Part shown: one piece after another, positions 1 to 10,719 of the stretch
How positions within the stretch are numbered: position 1 is the first letter of the stretch
Layout of the letters: the number at the start of each line of letters is the position of its first letter
NCBI RefSeq assembly: GCF_016107575.1
Contig: NZ_JABAST010000002.1
Span: 1-64,000 of the forward strand
DNA: 64,000 nt
Direction of reading: 5' to 3'
Origin: Psychrobacter faecalis
Lineage (GTDB): Bacteria; Pseudomonadota; Gammaproteobacteria; Pseudomonadales; Moraxellaceae
The notes under the pieces: generated by a model
What the model was told of the DNA's origin: nothing
What the model saw: only the letters and a program-made list of their open reading frames with translations
Database searches by the model: none
Program-made: the position numbers and the translations under genes

Positions 1-37
1 TCAAACCTATCTAATAGTCAATATTGGCTAGGTTTGA
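1..37. repeat. Inverted repeat at window edge, possible terminator
   Basis: Nine-base arms TCAAACCTA (1-9) and TAGGTTTGA (29-37) are perfect complements around a 19-nt loop, followed by a weak T-rich stretch (ATTTTTGG, 43-50). It may be the terminator of a gene lying left of the window. The gene it would serve is not visible, so the role is a guess. Confidence 0.3.
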
Positions 38-242
38 GTAAGATTTTTGGAACGGTTAATGAGCAGCATGAATGATGTTGAGTATTTACTTTATCTACCA
101 TGAAATGACAGAATTTTTAAGGGCATAAATATGGCTTAAAAGGGCGATTTTTCAGCTATTTTGAGATATGTGTTAATATAGAGGACTGTAAACATCCTAA
201 GATAGCATTCTAGGCGTTCATTCACTTGAGGAGCGGTAATCC

Positions 243-1901
243 ATGACCCATAACCAGCAACAAGCAGAAATTATCGACGATAGTCAGGCTCAGCTCAATA
301 ATAAGCAAGATAGCGAGCAAAATAAAAAAGTGCCCCATGTCTTAATGATATTAGATGGTTTTGGGCATCGTGAAGACGATAAGGATAATGCGATTGCTGC
401 CGCCCATATGCCAAATTTGGATAAGATTTATCAGCAATATCCGCATGGATTGATATCGGCTTCAGGAGAGGATGTCGGTCTGCCAGATGGTCAGTTTGGT
501 AACTCAGAAGTTGGTCATATGAATTTGGGCGCTGGCCGCGTGCTTTATCAAGACTCCACTCGTATCTCAAATGAAGTCGCCAATCGTGAGTTCTATAAAA
601 ACGAAGCACTGGTTAATGCCGTAAAAGCGGCAAATAAGCTCGGTGGTAACGTGCATATTATGGGATTGTTGTCTGATGGCGGCGTGCACTCACATCAAGA
701 CCATATCGAGGCTATGTGCCATTCGGCATTGGTACACGGTGCCGAAAATGTCTTTGTGCATTGTTTTTTAGATGGCCGTGATACGCCGCCAAAATCTGCT
801 GATAAGTACATCAACCGCTTACGCGATCATATTGCTAAGCTCAATGACCACTATGAAGGTGGCCGCGTGCAAATTGCCAGTATTATTGGGCGCTATTATG
901 CAATGGATCGTGACAATCGCTGGGACCGCGTGCAAAAAGCCTATGAGCTTATCACCGAGGGTAAAGCCGACCGCTTAGCAACACGTGCCGATGGCGCCAT
1001 ACAAGCGGCGTATAAAGCACGCGAAACCGATGAGTTCATCAATCCAACGGTGGTGATTGGTCGCGACGAAGTGCCTTATACTGTCGATGACAATGATGCA
1101 CTTATCTTTATGAACTTCCGCGCTGACCGTGCCCGTGAGCTTGCGCAAGCCTTTGTGCTACCAGATCATGAGTTTTCTGGTTTTGCCCGTCATAAGCAAC
1201 CAAAGCTTGCTGCTTTTGTGATGTTGACGAAGTATTCTGACGTGTTAGCGGACAATCCAAAAACCAGTATCGCTTATTATCCAGCGTCTTTGACCAATAC
1301 GCTTGGCGAGTATTTACAAGATAAAGGTAAAACCCAGCTACGTATCGCTGAAACTGAAAAATATGCGCACGTGACCTTTTTCTTTAGCGGCGGCCGCGAA
1401 GATGAATATGAAGGCGAGACGCGGATTTTAGTGCCATCGCCTGATGTTGCTACTTATGATTTACAGCCAGAAATGAGCGCGCCTGAAGTGACCGATGAGC
1501 TAGTCGCTGCTATCGAATCTGGTAAATACGATGTGTTAGTTGTTAATTATGCTAATGGCGATATGGTCGGGCATACAGGTGTTTTTGAAGCTGCTGTCAA
1601 GGCGGTAGAAGCGTTGGATGTGTGCATTGGTCGTTTGGAAAAAGCGGTACGCGCTGCGGGCGGGGATATGCTGATCACCGCTGACCATGGCAACTGTGAG
1701 CAGATGCAGGACTACGAAAGTGGTCAGGTACATACGCAGCATACCACTGAGCTTGTGCCATTGATTTATATTGGTGGGAAAGCCGTAAAAGTACGTAGTG
1801 GCGGCAAGCTTAGTGATATCGCGCCTACGATTTTGGCATTGATGGATATCGAACAGCCAGATGAGATGACCGGTAAAAACTTACTGCTTTCGGCTACATA
1901 A
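243..1901 (+). CDS. gpmI: 2,3-bisphosphoglycerate-independent phosphoglycerate mutase
   Basis: Interconverts 3- and 2-phosphoglycerate in glycolysis and gluconeogenesis as a cytosolic Mn-dependent enzyme. The alkaline-phosphatase-fold signature [10 protein letters not shown] places a metal ligand at Asp38. [14 protein letters not shown] holds the phosphorylated serine at Ser88, and the C-terminal [10 protein letters not shown] carries further metal ligands. At 552 residues it is about 35 longer than usual, because a Gln/Asn/Asp-rich N-terminal extension (residues 1-30) precedes the fold. The start is supported by GAGGAG about 10 bases upstream. It stands alone and is followed by a strong terminator. 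pgk and fba elsewhere in the window belong to the same pathway. Confidence 0.97.
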   Translation: MTHNQQQAEIIDDSQAQLNNKQDSEQNKKVPHVLMILDGFGHREDDKDNAIAAAHMPNLDKIYQQYPHGLISASGEDVGLPDGQFGNSEVGHMNLGAGRVLYQDSTRISNEVANREFYKNEALVNAVKAANKLGGNVHIMGLLSDGGVHSHQDHIEAMCHSALVHGAENVFVHCFLDGRDTPPKSADKYINRLRDHIAKLNDHYEGGRVQIASIIGRYYAMDRDNRWDRVQKAYELITEGKADRLATRADGAIQAAYKARETDEFINPTVVIGRDEVPYTVDDNDALIFMNFRADRARELAQAFVLPDHEFSGFARHKQPKLAAFVMLTKYSDVLADNPKTSIAYYPASLTNTLGEYLQDKGKTQLRIAETEKYAHVTFFFSGGREDEYEGETRILVPSPDVATYDLQPEMSAPEVTDELVAAIESGKYDVLVVNYANGDMVGHTGVFEAAVKAVEALDVCIGRLEKAVRAAGGDMLITADHGNCEQMQDYESGQVHTQHTTELVPLIYIGGKAVKVRSGGKLSDIAPTILALMDIEQPDEMTGKNLLLSAT

Positions 1902-1963
1902 ACGAGACATTTAATAAGATCATTTAGCAGTCTATTATTACTGCTAAAGCTATTGGGTTTTAT

Positions 1964-2000
1964 AAAAAGGGAAAGATATTGAGTATCTTTCCCTTTTTTT
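1964..2000 (+). terminator. Rho-independent terminator after gpmI
   Basis: GGGAAAGATA and TATCTTTCCC form a perfect stem around TTGAG. It is followed by seven T residues and extended by flanking A/T pairs. Confidence 0.9.
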
Positions 2001-2195
2001 GCATTTTTTCTACGCTTCGCCGCATTTTGCTTGATACATATTGTTTAAGTTACTTGCAATACTGTCCTAGTCTTAGGTAGAAGCTCAGTGTTATTTTAGA
2101 CGACATCGTTCATGAATAACTTTATAATCATAAATATCCATATAATCCAAAAGTTATAAAAATAATAACCAAATCCTTTTTTTGAGTAATTTATT

Positions 2196-3875
2196 ATGCG
2201 TCCAATTCGCCATTTATTCTTATTGCGGTCTAAAAGCTTGAGAAATATCATCATGCCATTGCCTGTTGCTTCTAAATCTATTGCTTCTAAATCTTTTAAA
2301 ATGAAGTCTTTTAATGTCAAATTAATCGGCTCTCAGCTATTAAAACCCGCTCTTATAAGCAGTGTAGTAGGGCTAGGTGTGGTCAATATGCCAGCACAAG
2401 CTGCTACCAACAATAACGGTAAAATCAATAGTACTGGCGAAAATCCCACGGCAAGCTTGCAATTGATTGGTCTTAATGACGACGATGTATCCTTAAATAA
2501 TAACGAGGAAGCTAATAGCGCCGACGATTTATCAGATATCGCCGATATGCTCGAATCTGCCGATCAAGTCGATGACTCGATAGATGCTGTCGCCGATGAA
2601 AGCGCGCTAAATGACGAGTCAGAGGTGATAAACACCGATATTCCCGCCGAAGTTGCGCAAGTATCGTTAAAGGCCATTTCGCCTGAAACACTAAAGACCT
2701 TTGTGGCTGTCGTTGATTTGGTACGCCGTGAATATGTGGATACGGTGAATGACGAAGAGTTATTTAGCAATGCCATGAGCGGTATGTTGACCAAGCTTGA
2801 TAGCCATGCTGAGTTTTTGGATGCAGAATCTTATGAGAATCTGCGTGCTTTTACTGAAGGCGACGTCGGTGATATCGGTGTCAAGGTGCAGTATCAGCCT
2901 AAAGTAGGCTATTGGGTGATTACTGAGGTGGTTGATGGCTCACCTGCCGATAAAAAAGGTATTGCCGTTGGTGATTATTTGCACCAAGTAGACGAGTTTA
3001 AACTTGGTGAAGACGAAGAAAGTAATGACATTGAGCAATTGTTAACAGGCATTGCAGGTACCCAAGTGGATGTCGTGACATCAAAAGCAGGACGCCGTAA
3101 ACATACCACGACTTTACAGCGTAATCACAACCATCCACAAATTATTGAAACGCGGCTGGTAGATGGAATGGCTATTGTTAGATTACCCGCCTTTCAAAAC
3201 AATAGCCGTGAAAAGCTGTTACAAGGGTTAATTGATTTGGATGCGCCTGTTAAGGGAATTTTATTAGACATGCGTGACAACCCAGGCGGTGTATTAGCGT
3301 CAGCGGTAAGCGTTGCCAGCTTATTTATGACCAATACCGATGTGGTACAAGTCAAAGGTCGTCAAAGCGACTCCCGCACACTATCGACGCAAGGTGCAGC
3401 GTTATTAGATACCATGCCAGTTGTAGTGTTGCAAAATCGTTATTCTGCTTCAGCGGCTGAGGTCTTAGCCAGTAGTTTGCAAGCGCAAAAACGCGCGACT
3501 ATTTTAGGCGAGGTCAGTTATGGTAAAGGTTCGGTGCAGTCCGTGATACCGCTGAATGACGAGCAGGCGGTGAAGCTGACCGTTGCCCATTACATGACCG
3601 CTTCAGGTAAAAAAATAGATGGGGTTGGGGTAGCGCCTGATGTGACTTTAACAGGAAATGAAAGCACATGGGAGCAACAGGCGCTTGATTTACTCAGACA
3701 AAAAGCCCTGCCGTCGGGTGTTCGCTTTGTACGCAAGCCTCAAGCAGCGAATAATCCTAGTCAAGGTGACACTAATACTAAAGCGATTAAAAATAAAGTG
3801 ACTCAAAACAACAGGCTTATCGACCATGTGACTGAAAAGCCGACTGAAAAACCGGCTGTTAAAACTAAGCCCTAA
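2196..3875 (+). CDS. ctpA: S41 family C-terminal processing peptidase
   Basis: Periplasmic serine protease of the Ctp/Tsp type, which trims C-termini of envelope proteins. A basic N-terminal stretch, a hydrophobic segment (about residues 45-68) and MPAQA-A indicate a signal peptide. An acidic linker (about 75-145) follows, then a PDZ domain (about 215-300) with GDIGVKVQY, then the S41 domain. LLDMRDNPGG is the substrate-binding strand. The Ser/Lys dyad lies in SASAAE (residues 417-422) and YGKGSVQ (Lys444). The tail after residue 510 is Thr/Lys/Pro-rich. Start choice is uncertain: no strong ribosome site is visible, and Met20 or Met36 would also leave a signal peptide. The physiological substrate cannot be read from the sequence. 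Confidence 0.92.
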   Translation: MRPIRHLFLLRSKSLRNIIMPLPVASKSIASKSFKMKSFNVKLIGSQLLKPALISSVVGLGVVNMPAQAATNNNGKINSTGENPTASLQLIGLNDDDVSLNNNEEANSADDLSDIADMLESADQVDDSIDAVADESALNDESEVINTDIPAEVAQVSLKAISPETLKTFVAVVDLVRREYVDTVNDEELFSNAMSGMLTKLDSHAEFLDAESYENLRAFTEGDVGDIGVKVQYQPKVGYWVITEVVDGSPADKKGIAVGDYLHQVDEFKLGEDEESNDIEQLLTGIAGTQVDVVTSKAGRRKHTTTLQRNHNHPQIIETRLVDGMAIVRLPAFQNNSREKLLQGLIDLDAPVKGILLDMRDNPGGVLASAVSVASLFMTNTDVVQVKGRQSDSRTLSTQGAALLDTMPVVVLQNRYSASAAEVLASSLQAQKRATILGEVSYGKGSVQSVIPLNDEQAVKLTVAHYMTASGKKIDGVGVAPDVTLTGNESTWEQQALDLLRQKALPSGVRFVRKPQAANNPSQGDTNTKAIKNKVTQNNRLIDHVTEKPTEKPAVKTKP

Positions 3876-3944
3876 TTTCGTTAGCATTTAGACTGAGACT
3901 TTTCGAGCTGATTTAATTATCGTCTTACGGTTAGCGCTTATATA

Positions 3945-5670
3945 TTATTCAGACTGATTTTCAGCAATTTCAAGCTTTGACATACGATAGCGTAACGAGC
4001 GGAAAGTGGTGCCCAACAATTCAGCAGCTTGGGTCTTATTCCAGTTTGTCTGTTTAAGGGCGGTAATAATCAGCTGCCTTTCCTGCTCTTGCAAATAATG
4101 CTCTAAGCCTTGGGCAGGTAATTGACAAGCGACAACTTCTTCTTTTATTGATTTATCTAATTTCTCTTTCTCATTAGCTTCATTGCTTAATGGTTCTGAC
4201 ATAGCGCTAGGTACTGTTTTATCAAGTTGTGCTGTAGGACTGGCTGCAGCGCGCGCGTTCATTGAAGGATAGTGCTGCGTAATGGTGCGATAAGGAGATA
4301 TAGTAGTTTTTGCTTGTTGCGCGCTGTCTTTTTCTACGGCTTCTACGTCATTTTTTACCACATTATCTTTTATAGATTGCGCTTCTAAGCTTTCACTTTT
4401 ATCTAAAATAGCATTGCTCGAAAGGGTCGCTTTGTCAGCGTTGTTATTTTGCTCTACTTCTGCAATAGCTTCTTGCGCGTTCTCTAGTTGTTGGTTGTCG
4501 AAATCAGCCAAGCCCAAATGACTGGCATCAATAGTGGATGTCTCCGCTAAGGTTATCGCGCGTTCAAGGATATTACGTAATTCGCGTACATTACCCGCAA
4601 AGTCGTGATGTTGTAGGCGCGCGCACGCAGCATGGGTCAGTGTTGGCGGCGACTCCAATTGCCATTCATCGGCAATCAGGGTCAAAAAGTGCTTGGCCAA
4701 TACCGGTATATCATCACGTCTTGCGTTAAGCGTCGGCAGTTTAAGCTCAATGACATTGATGCGGTAATATAAATCTTGGCGAAAGCTACCTGCTTGTACC
4801 AGCTGATTTAAATCCTTATGCGTCGCTGATAGGATACGAATATCAACTGGCACTTCTTTGGTATCGCCGATTGCACGCACGGTTTTTTCTTGAATGGCGC
4901 GCAGTAATTTGACCTGCATCGCTAGTGGCAAGTCAGCGACCTCATCTAAAAATAGCGTGCCGCCATTGGCCTGTTGAAACAGTCCTTGTTTATCAGCGAC
5001 AGCGCCAGTAAAGCTGCCTTTTTTATGACCAAAAAATTCTGACTCCATCAGTTCTGATGGAATCGCGCCGCAGTTGACTGGTACAAAGCTGCCATCACGG
5101 CGCGGACTTAAGTCATGGATTAAGCGCGCAACCACTTCTTTACCAGTGCCCGATGCCCCCCGATAAAAAAACTGGCGCTTGCGAACGCGCTAATTTTAAA
5201 ATGGTACTTTTTAGCGGGTGCATGACGGCTGAGTCGCCAATCAGACGGCTATCGAGCATTTGCTGCTCAGGTGAGCGCTCAGGCGTTGACTTTGCGGCGT
5301 TATCTTGATGAGTAACCTTGAGTGCATTTTCAACCAATTGACGTAGACGCGGCAGCTCGAGCGGCTTATTAACAAAGTCAAAAGCGCCCAGTTTCAGTGC
5401 TTCAATCGCCAAATCCATGCTGCCATGCGCGGTAATCACGGCAATGGGCGTACTTGAACTGCTGCTAATATGCTTAACCAACTCTAAGCCTGACCCATCA
5501 GGGAGTTTTAAATCGGTTAGACAAAAGTCATAGTCGTTTGCTTGCCAATAGGTTTTGGCTTGCGATAAGGTATAAGCCACATCGCTTTTGATGCCCATCT
5601 TGGTTAAGGTAATTTGCATCAAGCGGCATAAATCTACTTCATCATCAACGACTAGCGCGGTTGTGGTCAT
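3945..5670 (-). pseudogene. pilR: Sigma-54 response regulator PilR, interrupted by a frameshift in Walker A
   Basis: Transcriptional activator of type IV pilin genes, paired with the kinase upstream. The first piece (5670-5140) holds the receiver domain (phosphoacceptor Asp53 in CLTDLKLP) and the beginning of the AAA+ domain. The second (5135-3945) holds the rest of the AAA+ domain, with GSFTGAVADK and the Fis-type C-terminal helix-turn-helix (NWNKTQAAELLGTTFRSLRY). Reading breaks at a run of six C on the plus strand (5156-5161). Dropping one base restores LSGASGTGKEVV, a proper Walker A loop. As written, the protein ends at residue 176 and cannot bind ATP. A low-complexity linker of about 130 residues precedes the DNA-binding helix. 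It could be a true null, a phase-variable tract or a sequencing error. Confidence 0.85.
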
Positions 5671-5704
5671 ACATCATCTCATTGTCTTAAAATATTGCAA
5701 GGCA

Positions 5705-7610
5705 TTAAAAATAGGTTTTATCTAAGTTTTCAACTGCTTCATTATCAATGGCCGCGTTGTCAATAGCAGGCGCAATCAAACGAAAACAAGTCTTTTTGTG
5801 TTCTGGAATATAAAGTAGGCGCGCATGGTTGGCTTCACAAAATGCTTGCGATAAATACAAGCCTAAACCCGTACCCGCCTTATCAGTGGTAAAAAATGGA
5901 TTGAACAGGTGGGTTAAGTCTGCCGTGCTTACACCTGTGCCATCGTCCAATACATCAATTATAACATCGTTGTCGGCACAATAAATCTCGATTTCCACAA
6001 CGGCATGAGGGTGAGCATAACTGCTATGACGTAAGCCATTGTTAATTAAATTGATAAAAATTTGCTCTAATTGATGTGGGTCAAATGAGATGGACGGCTG
6101 TGCATGACTATGTAAAAAAACATCGTGACCTTGAAAATAGTTTGCCAAAAATTCTGGCATCCAGTCGGTAAGGGCAATGAATTGCTGCTTGGCGGTTTGC
6201 TGACGTGACAGTTTTAAGACATCTTCAATAATACGATTAACGCGCTTTGTTTGCGTGAATATCATTTTATAAAGCTCATGATTTCCAGCCAACGCATCAT
6301 TTGCGCTTGCACTCTCTATGGCCTGACTTTCTTCAATATCTTCTATCAGTAGTTGACTGGCTTGCGAGATAGCGGCTAACGGATTTCTTATTTCATGAGC
6401 GATACTGGCGGTCAGTTGCCCGAGTGAGGCCAATTCTAACTGTTGGGCGCTGGCTTGTTCGCGGCGTAAGTCTTCCAATATGACAAGCTTACTGTCATCT
6501 TTTAGCGGGATAATTTCAACGCGAAGCTTACCAAAGACAGAGGCATTGGCAGTAGCTGGCAACTCATAAATAAAAGTACGAGATTGTCCCGTCTCTATCG
6601 ATAAGCAAGCTTCAAATAACTGTAGATGTTGCGCGCGAAGCTGCTGCTGAAAGTCGGCGAGTGGTTTGTTTGCAATATGATTTCTAATATTATTTGAAGA
6701 GTTGTTTGCATGGCTGTTTAAAGAATTGTTTAACAAGCTGTTTGGCGAGCTGGTGAGCGCAGCATTTGTCTCAACATACTCTGCCTCCATTGCCGTAGCA
6801 TTTGGAATACTCAGTAATTGATAAGCCGAAAGGTTGGCTAAAACCACTTGTTCACAATCGATGACGATGACACCGTTGGCCATTTGGGTGATGACTTCTT
6901 GATTGATAACGTTTAAGCGTTCGACTTCTTTGGCGTGGCGGGCCGCTACTTTCTCAACTTGTACCAAGCGCTGCGAGATTGACCAACTCAAACCGCCGAC
7001 TGCCAAAAAGCTGGCTGACATCAGGAGCGCATCGCCTAAATTTGCCAAATTCATGCTATTGGCAATCGCATAAAAAAACTGCTGATAGATAACGAAAATA
7101 ATCGCCAGTAAAGTAATAATCAGCGCTTGCGAGCTATGAAGCAGCATAAAGCTGGCGGCAACCACCACCATATACAGCATGGTCAACTGCAAATCAGGCG
7201 CGCCAGCGGTATAGAGCAGTAAGCTTAAAATAATGACGTCTACCGCTAAACCAAACGCCAGCTGTTGCCGTGGATGCTTGGTCACCACATAAAATAAACC
7301 CAATAAAATTAAGCTTAAAAGGACATAAAAACTGAGCGCGGTTTGCTGCAAAAAACTTGGTAATGATGAACCATCGCTAGCGCGCTGTGATATACACCAT
7401 CAGCATAGAAAATAGGCTGACGACAAAGCGATAGCTGCTATAAATCAAACCCAACCTGCGCAGCTGCGGCAAAGGTAAGGTGTCATCGCGCTGAAAATAA
7501 TCCGTAATAGCGGCTATAACGCTAGGAGCAGATTTCTTATGCTGCTCATGTTGCTTAGACTTTGACGATGGCACAGGCTTTGAAGGTTTCATAGGCTTTA
7601 AAGTTTTCAC
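5705..7610 (-). pseudogene. pilS: Sensor kinase PilS, split by a frameshift near its N-terminus
   Basis: Membrane histidine kinase that controls PilR. The N-terminal piece (7610-7377, 77 residues) carries the cytoplasmic lead and first membrane helix, ending VYITAR and a stop. The main piece (7351-5705, 548 residues) carries the remaining membrane helices, a PAS-like domain, the phosphoacceptor helix ASIAHEIRNPLAAIS, and the ATPase motifs NLINNGLRH, DDGTGV and GTGLGLYL. Removing one base near 7379 joins the frames as ITARSDGSSLPSFLQQ, the expected PilS continuity. Without that, the main piece has only a TTG start with no ribosome site. An Asn/Ser-rich insert lies at about residues 200-225 of the main piece. 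pilR follows 34 bases downstream and is also broken. Confidence 0.82.
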
Positions 7611-7686
7611 TGGCTCTAAAGCCTTTTAAGTTGAGCGTAATAGAAGGGAAGGTGCTTACTATACTTAGTTATTTATGCTTAGTAAC

Positions 7687-8322
7687 TTACGGTTGAATAA
7701 GCCCGTGACGAATGGCCAAATGGGTCAATTTTACATCGCTATCGACACCGACTTTTTCATAAATGCGGTAACGATAAGTATTGATGGTTTTGACGCTGAC
7801 AAATAACTGGTCGGCGATTTGCTGCGGGCTTTGGCAATTCACCACCATCATCGCGACCTGTTTTTCTCGGTCACTTAATAAGTCAAAAGGTGAGCTGGCA
7901 TTATCAGATAGCAGAACATCCGCCAATTGCTCAGCAACGTCTTGGCTAAAGTAACGCCCGCCCTGATAGACTTTTTTCACCGCGCGTATCATCTCATCAA
8001 GCGGCGTCCCTTTGGTGATATAACCATTGACACCCGCTTTGATGAGCATCGACGGGTAAGGCTGCGCTGACATGCTACTCACGGCCAAAATCTTAAAGCC
8101 CATATCAAGCTGAATAAGGCGTTTGGTGGCTTCAAGCCCGCCAATATTGGGCATATTGACATCGAGCAATATCACATCCGGACGCAGTTGTTTTGCCAAT
8201 TTAATCGCCATATCGCCGCTATCTGCTTCGCCGACGACTTCGATATCGGCACTATCTGCCAACATGCGGCTAATGCCCATTCGCACCAAATCATGATCAT
8301 CTACTACTAGTACTCGAATCAT
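7687..8322 (-). CDS. gacA: NarL/LuxR-type response regulator, GacA/UvrY group
   Basis: DNA-binding response regulator of the GacA type, which in relatives activates small RNAs of the Csr/Rsm system. The receiver domain (1-118) has VDDHD, phosphoacceptor Asp54 in ILLDVNMP, and Lys104 in ITKGTP. The LuxR helix-turn-helix (about 145-205) contains LSDREKQVAMMV and SVKTINTYRYRIYEK. Its 211 residues are standard for the family. The cognate BarA/GacS kinase is not in the window. It lies 76 bases upstream of pilS on the same strand. The intact gene beside two broken ones argues against a generally poor sequence here. Confidence 0.9.
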   Translation of the reverse strand: MIRVLVVDDHDLVRMGISRMLADSADIEVVGEADSGDMAIKLAKQLRPDVILLDVNMPNIGGLEATKRLIQLDMGFKILAVSSMSAQPYPSMLIKAGVNGYITKGTPLDEMIRAVKKVYQGGRYFSQDVAEQLADVLLSDNASSPFDLLSDREKQVAMMVVNCQSPQQIADQLFVSVKTINTYRYRIYEKVGVDSDVKLTHLAIRHGLIQP

Positions 8323-8771
8323 AGTTATACTCTTTTCTATTGGTCAGAATAAAGGGTGCACTGTTAAACTTAAACTATCTAAATGATTTTATTTTCTTAT
8401 TATAAATGTCAGCTGCTATAAATTTATTGACTAAAATATGTAAACTCACAAACTCCCTTATATTAAGCAGCATACTTTTATATGAACCTTGCAATTGTGC
8501 CCTTATAAGCTTAAATGTAATGCTATATTGCGCCATTGTTAATTAATATTGCTGTAATATAAAGTAAATGTAGTAAAATTTGAATGTGGTCAAAAAACGA
8601 CATCTAATTGATTTAGTAGATTAAACTTAAATGCAAACCATGATACACTAAAAATACAAAAACTCTATGCGAGTATCTACAAACACAACCACAAACGCTA
8701 CGTACGTTGTTGGTGTTAGTTAGTATGTAACTAATTTTCTAACTAATGGCAGCGCGGCTGCAGGAGGCATA
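8323..8771. other. AT-rich divergent intergenic region
   Basis: Divergent promoter region between gacA and pbpG. I see no gene. Just before pbpG, TTAGTTA (8716-8722) and TAACTAA (8728-8734) form an inverted repeat. TAACTAA recurs at 8740-8746, close to the AGGAGG ribosome site, and may mark an operator or a leader structure. Confidence 0.4.
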
Positions 8772-9863
8772 ATGAAGCAACTACCATTAACCAAACAGCA
8801 ATTAATCGCTGCTCTGATTTCATTGAGTTTGGGCAGTGTTGCACAAGCGGCGCTTACCATTAATGGTAGTTCTGGCTCTGAGTCTAGTGCTCGTGTGAGC
8901 TGGGGCGGTGCCGATAGCTTATCTGAAGCGCGTAAAATCATGTACAACAGCAGTAATAGCTCGGCGATTAAAAAAGTAGACAATGGCTACGGCGCCACCA
9001 ATATTACTAATGCACACAGTTTTGGTAGCAGCAATAATAGCTTCAATAATACCAACAGCTATAACACCGCCTATCGTGGTGGTTTTAACAGCGGTAGTAT
9101 GATTCCGATCAGTACCGATTCGCGCAGTGTTGTGGTCATCGATGCTGAAACCGGCGAATCTATCTACGAAAAAGCTGCTGATATTGCCCGTCCGATGGCA
9201 AGTATTACTAAGATTATGACAGCGATGGTGGTGCTAGACGCCGGTCTAGACATGCGTGAAGAGATTACCCTTGATCCAGAAGATTTCGTCGGTCCAAAAC
9301 GCGCCAGCTCAAACCTTAAGTCAGGTGACCGTTTGAACCGTGCTGAGATGCTACTCATGGCATTGATGAAGTCAGAAAACCCAGCCGCAAAAAGCCTAGC
9401 GCGTAACTATCCAGGTGGTTATAGTGCCTTTATGCGCGCTATGAACCGTAAAGCTCAAGACTTGGGCATGACCACCGCTTTCTTCGGTGACCCAACGGGT
9501 CTTGATAAGCGTAACGTCGCTTCATCAAATGATCTCGTTAAAATGGTACGTGCAGCTGGCAACTACGATGTCATTCGTCGTTTTTCGACCACCAAAAGCT
9601 ATGACTTTTATGTCTCTAACTACTCAAGCGGCAACCGTACCTATAAAGCCAACAACACCAGCAGCTTAGTGCGTGATGGCAGCTATCCAATCGGTATCTC
9701 AAAAACTGGCTTTATCAATGAAGCAGGGCGCTGCGTGGTGATGGAAACCCGCGTTAATAACCGTCCAGCGATTATCGTGATTTTGGGCGCAAACAGTTCA
9801 GCGACGCGTTGGGGTGATGCGAAAAATATCTTAAACAGTTTGGCGACTCGCCGTACCGTATAA
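8772..9863 (+). CDS. pbpG: D-alanyl-D-alanine endopeptidase (PBP7-like, S11 family)
   Basis: Periplasmic penicillin-binding peptidase that acts on peptidoglycan cross-links. It begins with a signal peptide (ISLSLGSVAQA-A). An Asn/Ser-rich linker (about 30-105) follows, then the S11 catalytic domain. The active-site motifs are SITK (Ser144, Lys147), SEN in MKSENPAAK, and KTG starting at Lys311. Its 363 residues exceed E. coli PBP7 by about 50, which the Asn/Ser linker explains. There is a full AGGAGG ribosome site seven bases before the ATG. It is a single-gene unit closed by a clear terminator. Confidence 0.93.
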   Translation: MKQLPLTKQQLIAALISLSLGSVAQAALTINGSSGSESSARVSWGGADSLSEARKIMYNSSNSSAIKKVDNGYGATNITNAHSFGSSNNSFNNTNSYNTAYRGGFNSGSMIPISTDSRSVVVIDAETGESIYEKAADIARPMASITKIMTAMVVLDAGLDMREEITLDPEDFVGPKRASSNLKSGDRLNRAEMLLMALMKSENPAAKSLARNYPGGYSAFMRAMNRKAQDLGMTTAFFGDPTGLDKRNVASSNDLVKMVRAAGNYDVIRRFSTTKSYDFYVSNYSSGNRTYKANNTSSLVRDGSYPIGISKTGFINEAGRCVVMETRVNNRPAIIVILGANSSATRWGDAKNILNSLATRRTV

Positions 9864-9889
9864 GCGTGTTATTTTAATATTGATGTACA

Positions 9890-9918
9890 AGGCTGTTATG
9901 TAATATAACAGCCTTTTT
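9890..9918 (+). terminator. Rho-independent terminator after pbpG
   Basis: AGGCTGTTAT pairs perfectly with ATAACAGCCT around a five-base loop, followed by TTTTTAT. Confidence 0.9.
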
Positions 9919-9955
9919 ATTGGGTCAAATTTAAGCCCATTTAAGGAAAAACCAT

Positions 9956-10624
9956 ATGTTCCAAGTATCGGCTATGACGCCCGCGCCCAAACTATATTTA
10001 CTTACCAATGATGATGAATTTGTGGTTTTATATGCAAAACTAGAAGCAGCATTAGCAACAGGGCTGGTAGCATTATTGCAAATTCGCCGTAAAAAAACCT
10101 TACAAGCGGTCAATGGCAAAGCAGAACTCTATGAAGAAGCGCGGCAGATAGTCAGCTTGGCCAAAGCTCATGACGTTGCAGTTGTAATGAACGATGATGT
10201 TGCACTTGCCAAAAAACTTGGCATCGGGGTGCATTTAGGTCAACAAGATGGCGCTATCGATGATGCCAAACGTTATCTTACAGCCGAACAAATTATTGGG
10301 CGAACTTGTCACGGCGATGTAGCGCTGGTCAAACAAGCCAAAGAAGACGGCGCAAGCTATGCGGCGATGGGCGCAGTTTTTGCTTCAAATACCAAACCTA
10401 ATGCCCATGTGATATCTCGCCAGCAACTTATTGAAGGTTGTCAACAGGGGATTGATATCTGCGTGATAGGGGGGTTGACGGCGGAAAATATAACCGAGCT
10501 GGCGGGTTTGCCAATTACCTATGTGGCGGTCGTTGGCGATATTATGGATTTGCCTGTAGAGAAAATTGCCGCGCGTTGTCAGCAATGGCAGCAGGCGCTT
10601 AGCAGATGGCAAACGCCTGCTTAA
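9956..10624 (+). CDS. thiE: Thiamine phosphate synthase family protein
   Basis: TIM-barrel protein of the TMP-TENI superfamily; ThiE joins the pyrimidine and thiazole halves of thiamine. Visible are the strand-1 segment KLYLLTND, the basic phosphate-contact region LLQIRRK, VVMNDDVALA (usual form NDR.DLA), GVHLGQQDG, GRTCHGD (usual GxSxH), and the phosphate-binding end ICVIGGLTAENI. The glycine-rich GPxxxTxTK loop appears only as GAVFASNTKPNAHV. The changes from NDR and TxTK are those seen in TenI-like or divergent ThiE proteins, so activity on thiamine precursors is likely but not certain. The start is supported by AAGGA at 9943-9947. Confidence 0.8.
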   Translation: MFQVSAMTPAPKLYLLTNDDEFVVLYAKLEAALATGLVALLQIRRKKTLQAVNGKAELYEEARQIVSLAKAHDVAVVMNDDVALAKKLGIGVHLGQQDGAIDDAKRYLTAEQIIGRTCHGDVALVKQAKEDGASYAAMGAVFASNTKPNAHVISRQQLIEGCQQGIDICVIGGLTAENITELAGLPITYVAVVGDIMDLPVEKIAARCQQWQQALSRWQTPA

Positions 10625-10719
10625 TTAGAAAGTTATATCAATTCTTTAATCTTTAAAGCTAACATTTATTTCAAGTAACATTATTTTAAGTGACATTTAT
10701 TTAAAATAGCCATTAAAAA

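Noticed and set aside
8467-8483. AGCATACTTTT resembling the right end of the MITE
   Set aside because: Only about 11 bases match, with no second end and no target duplication nearby. It is probably chance in AT-rich DNA.
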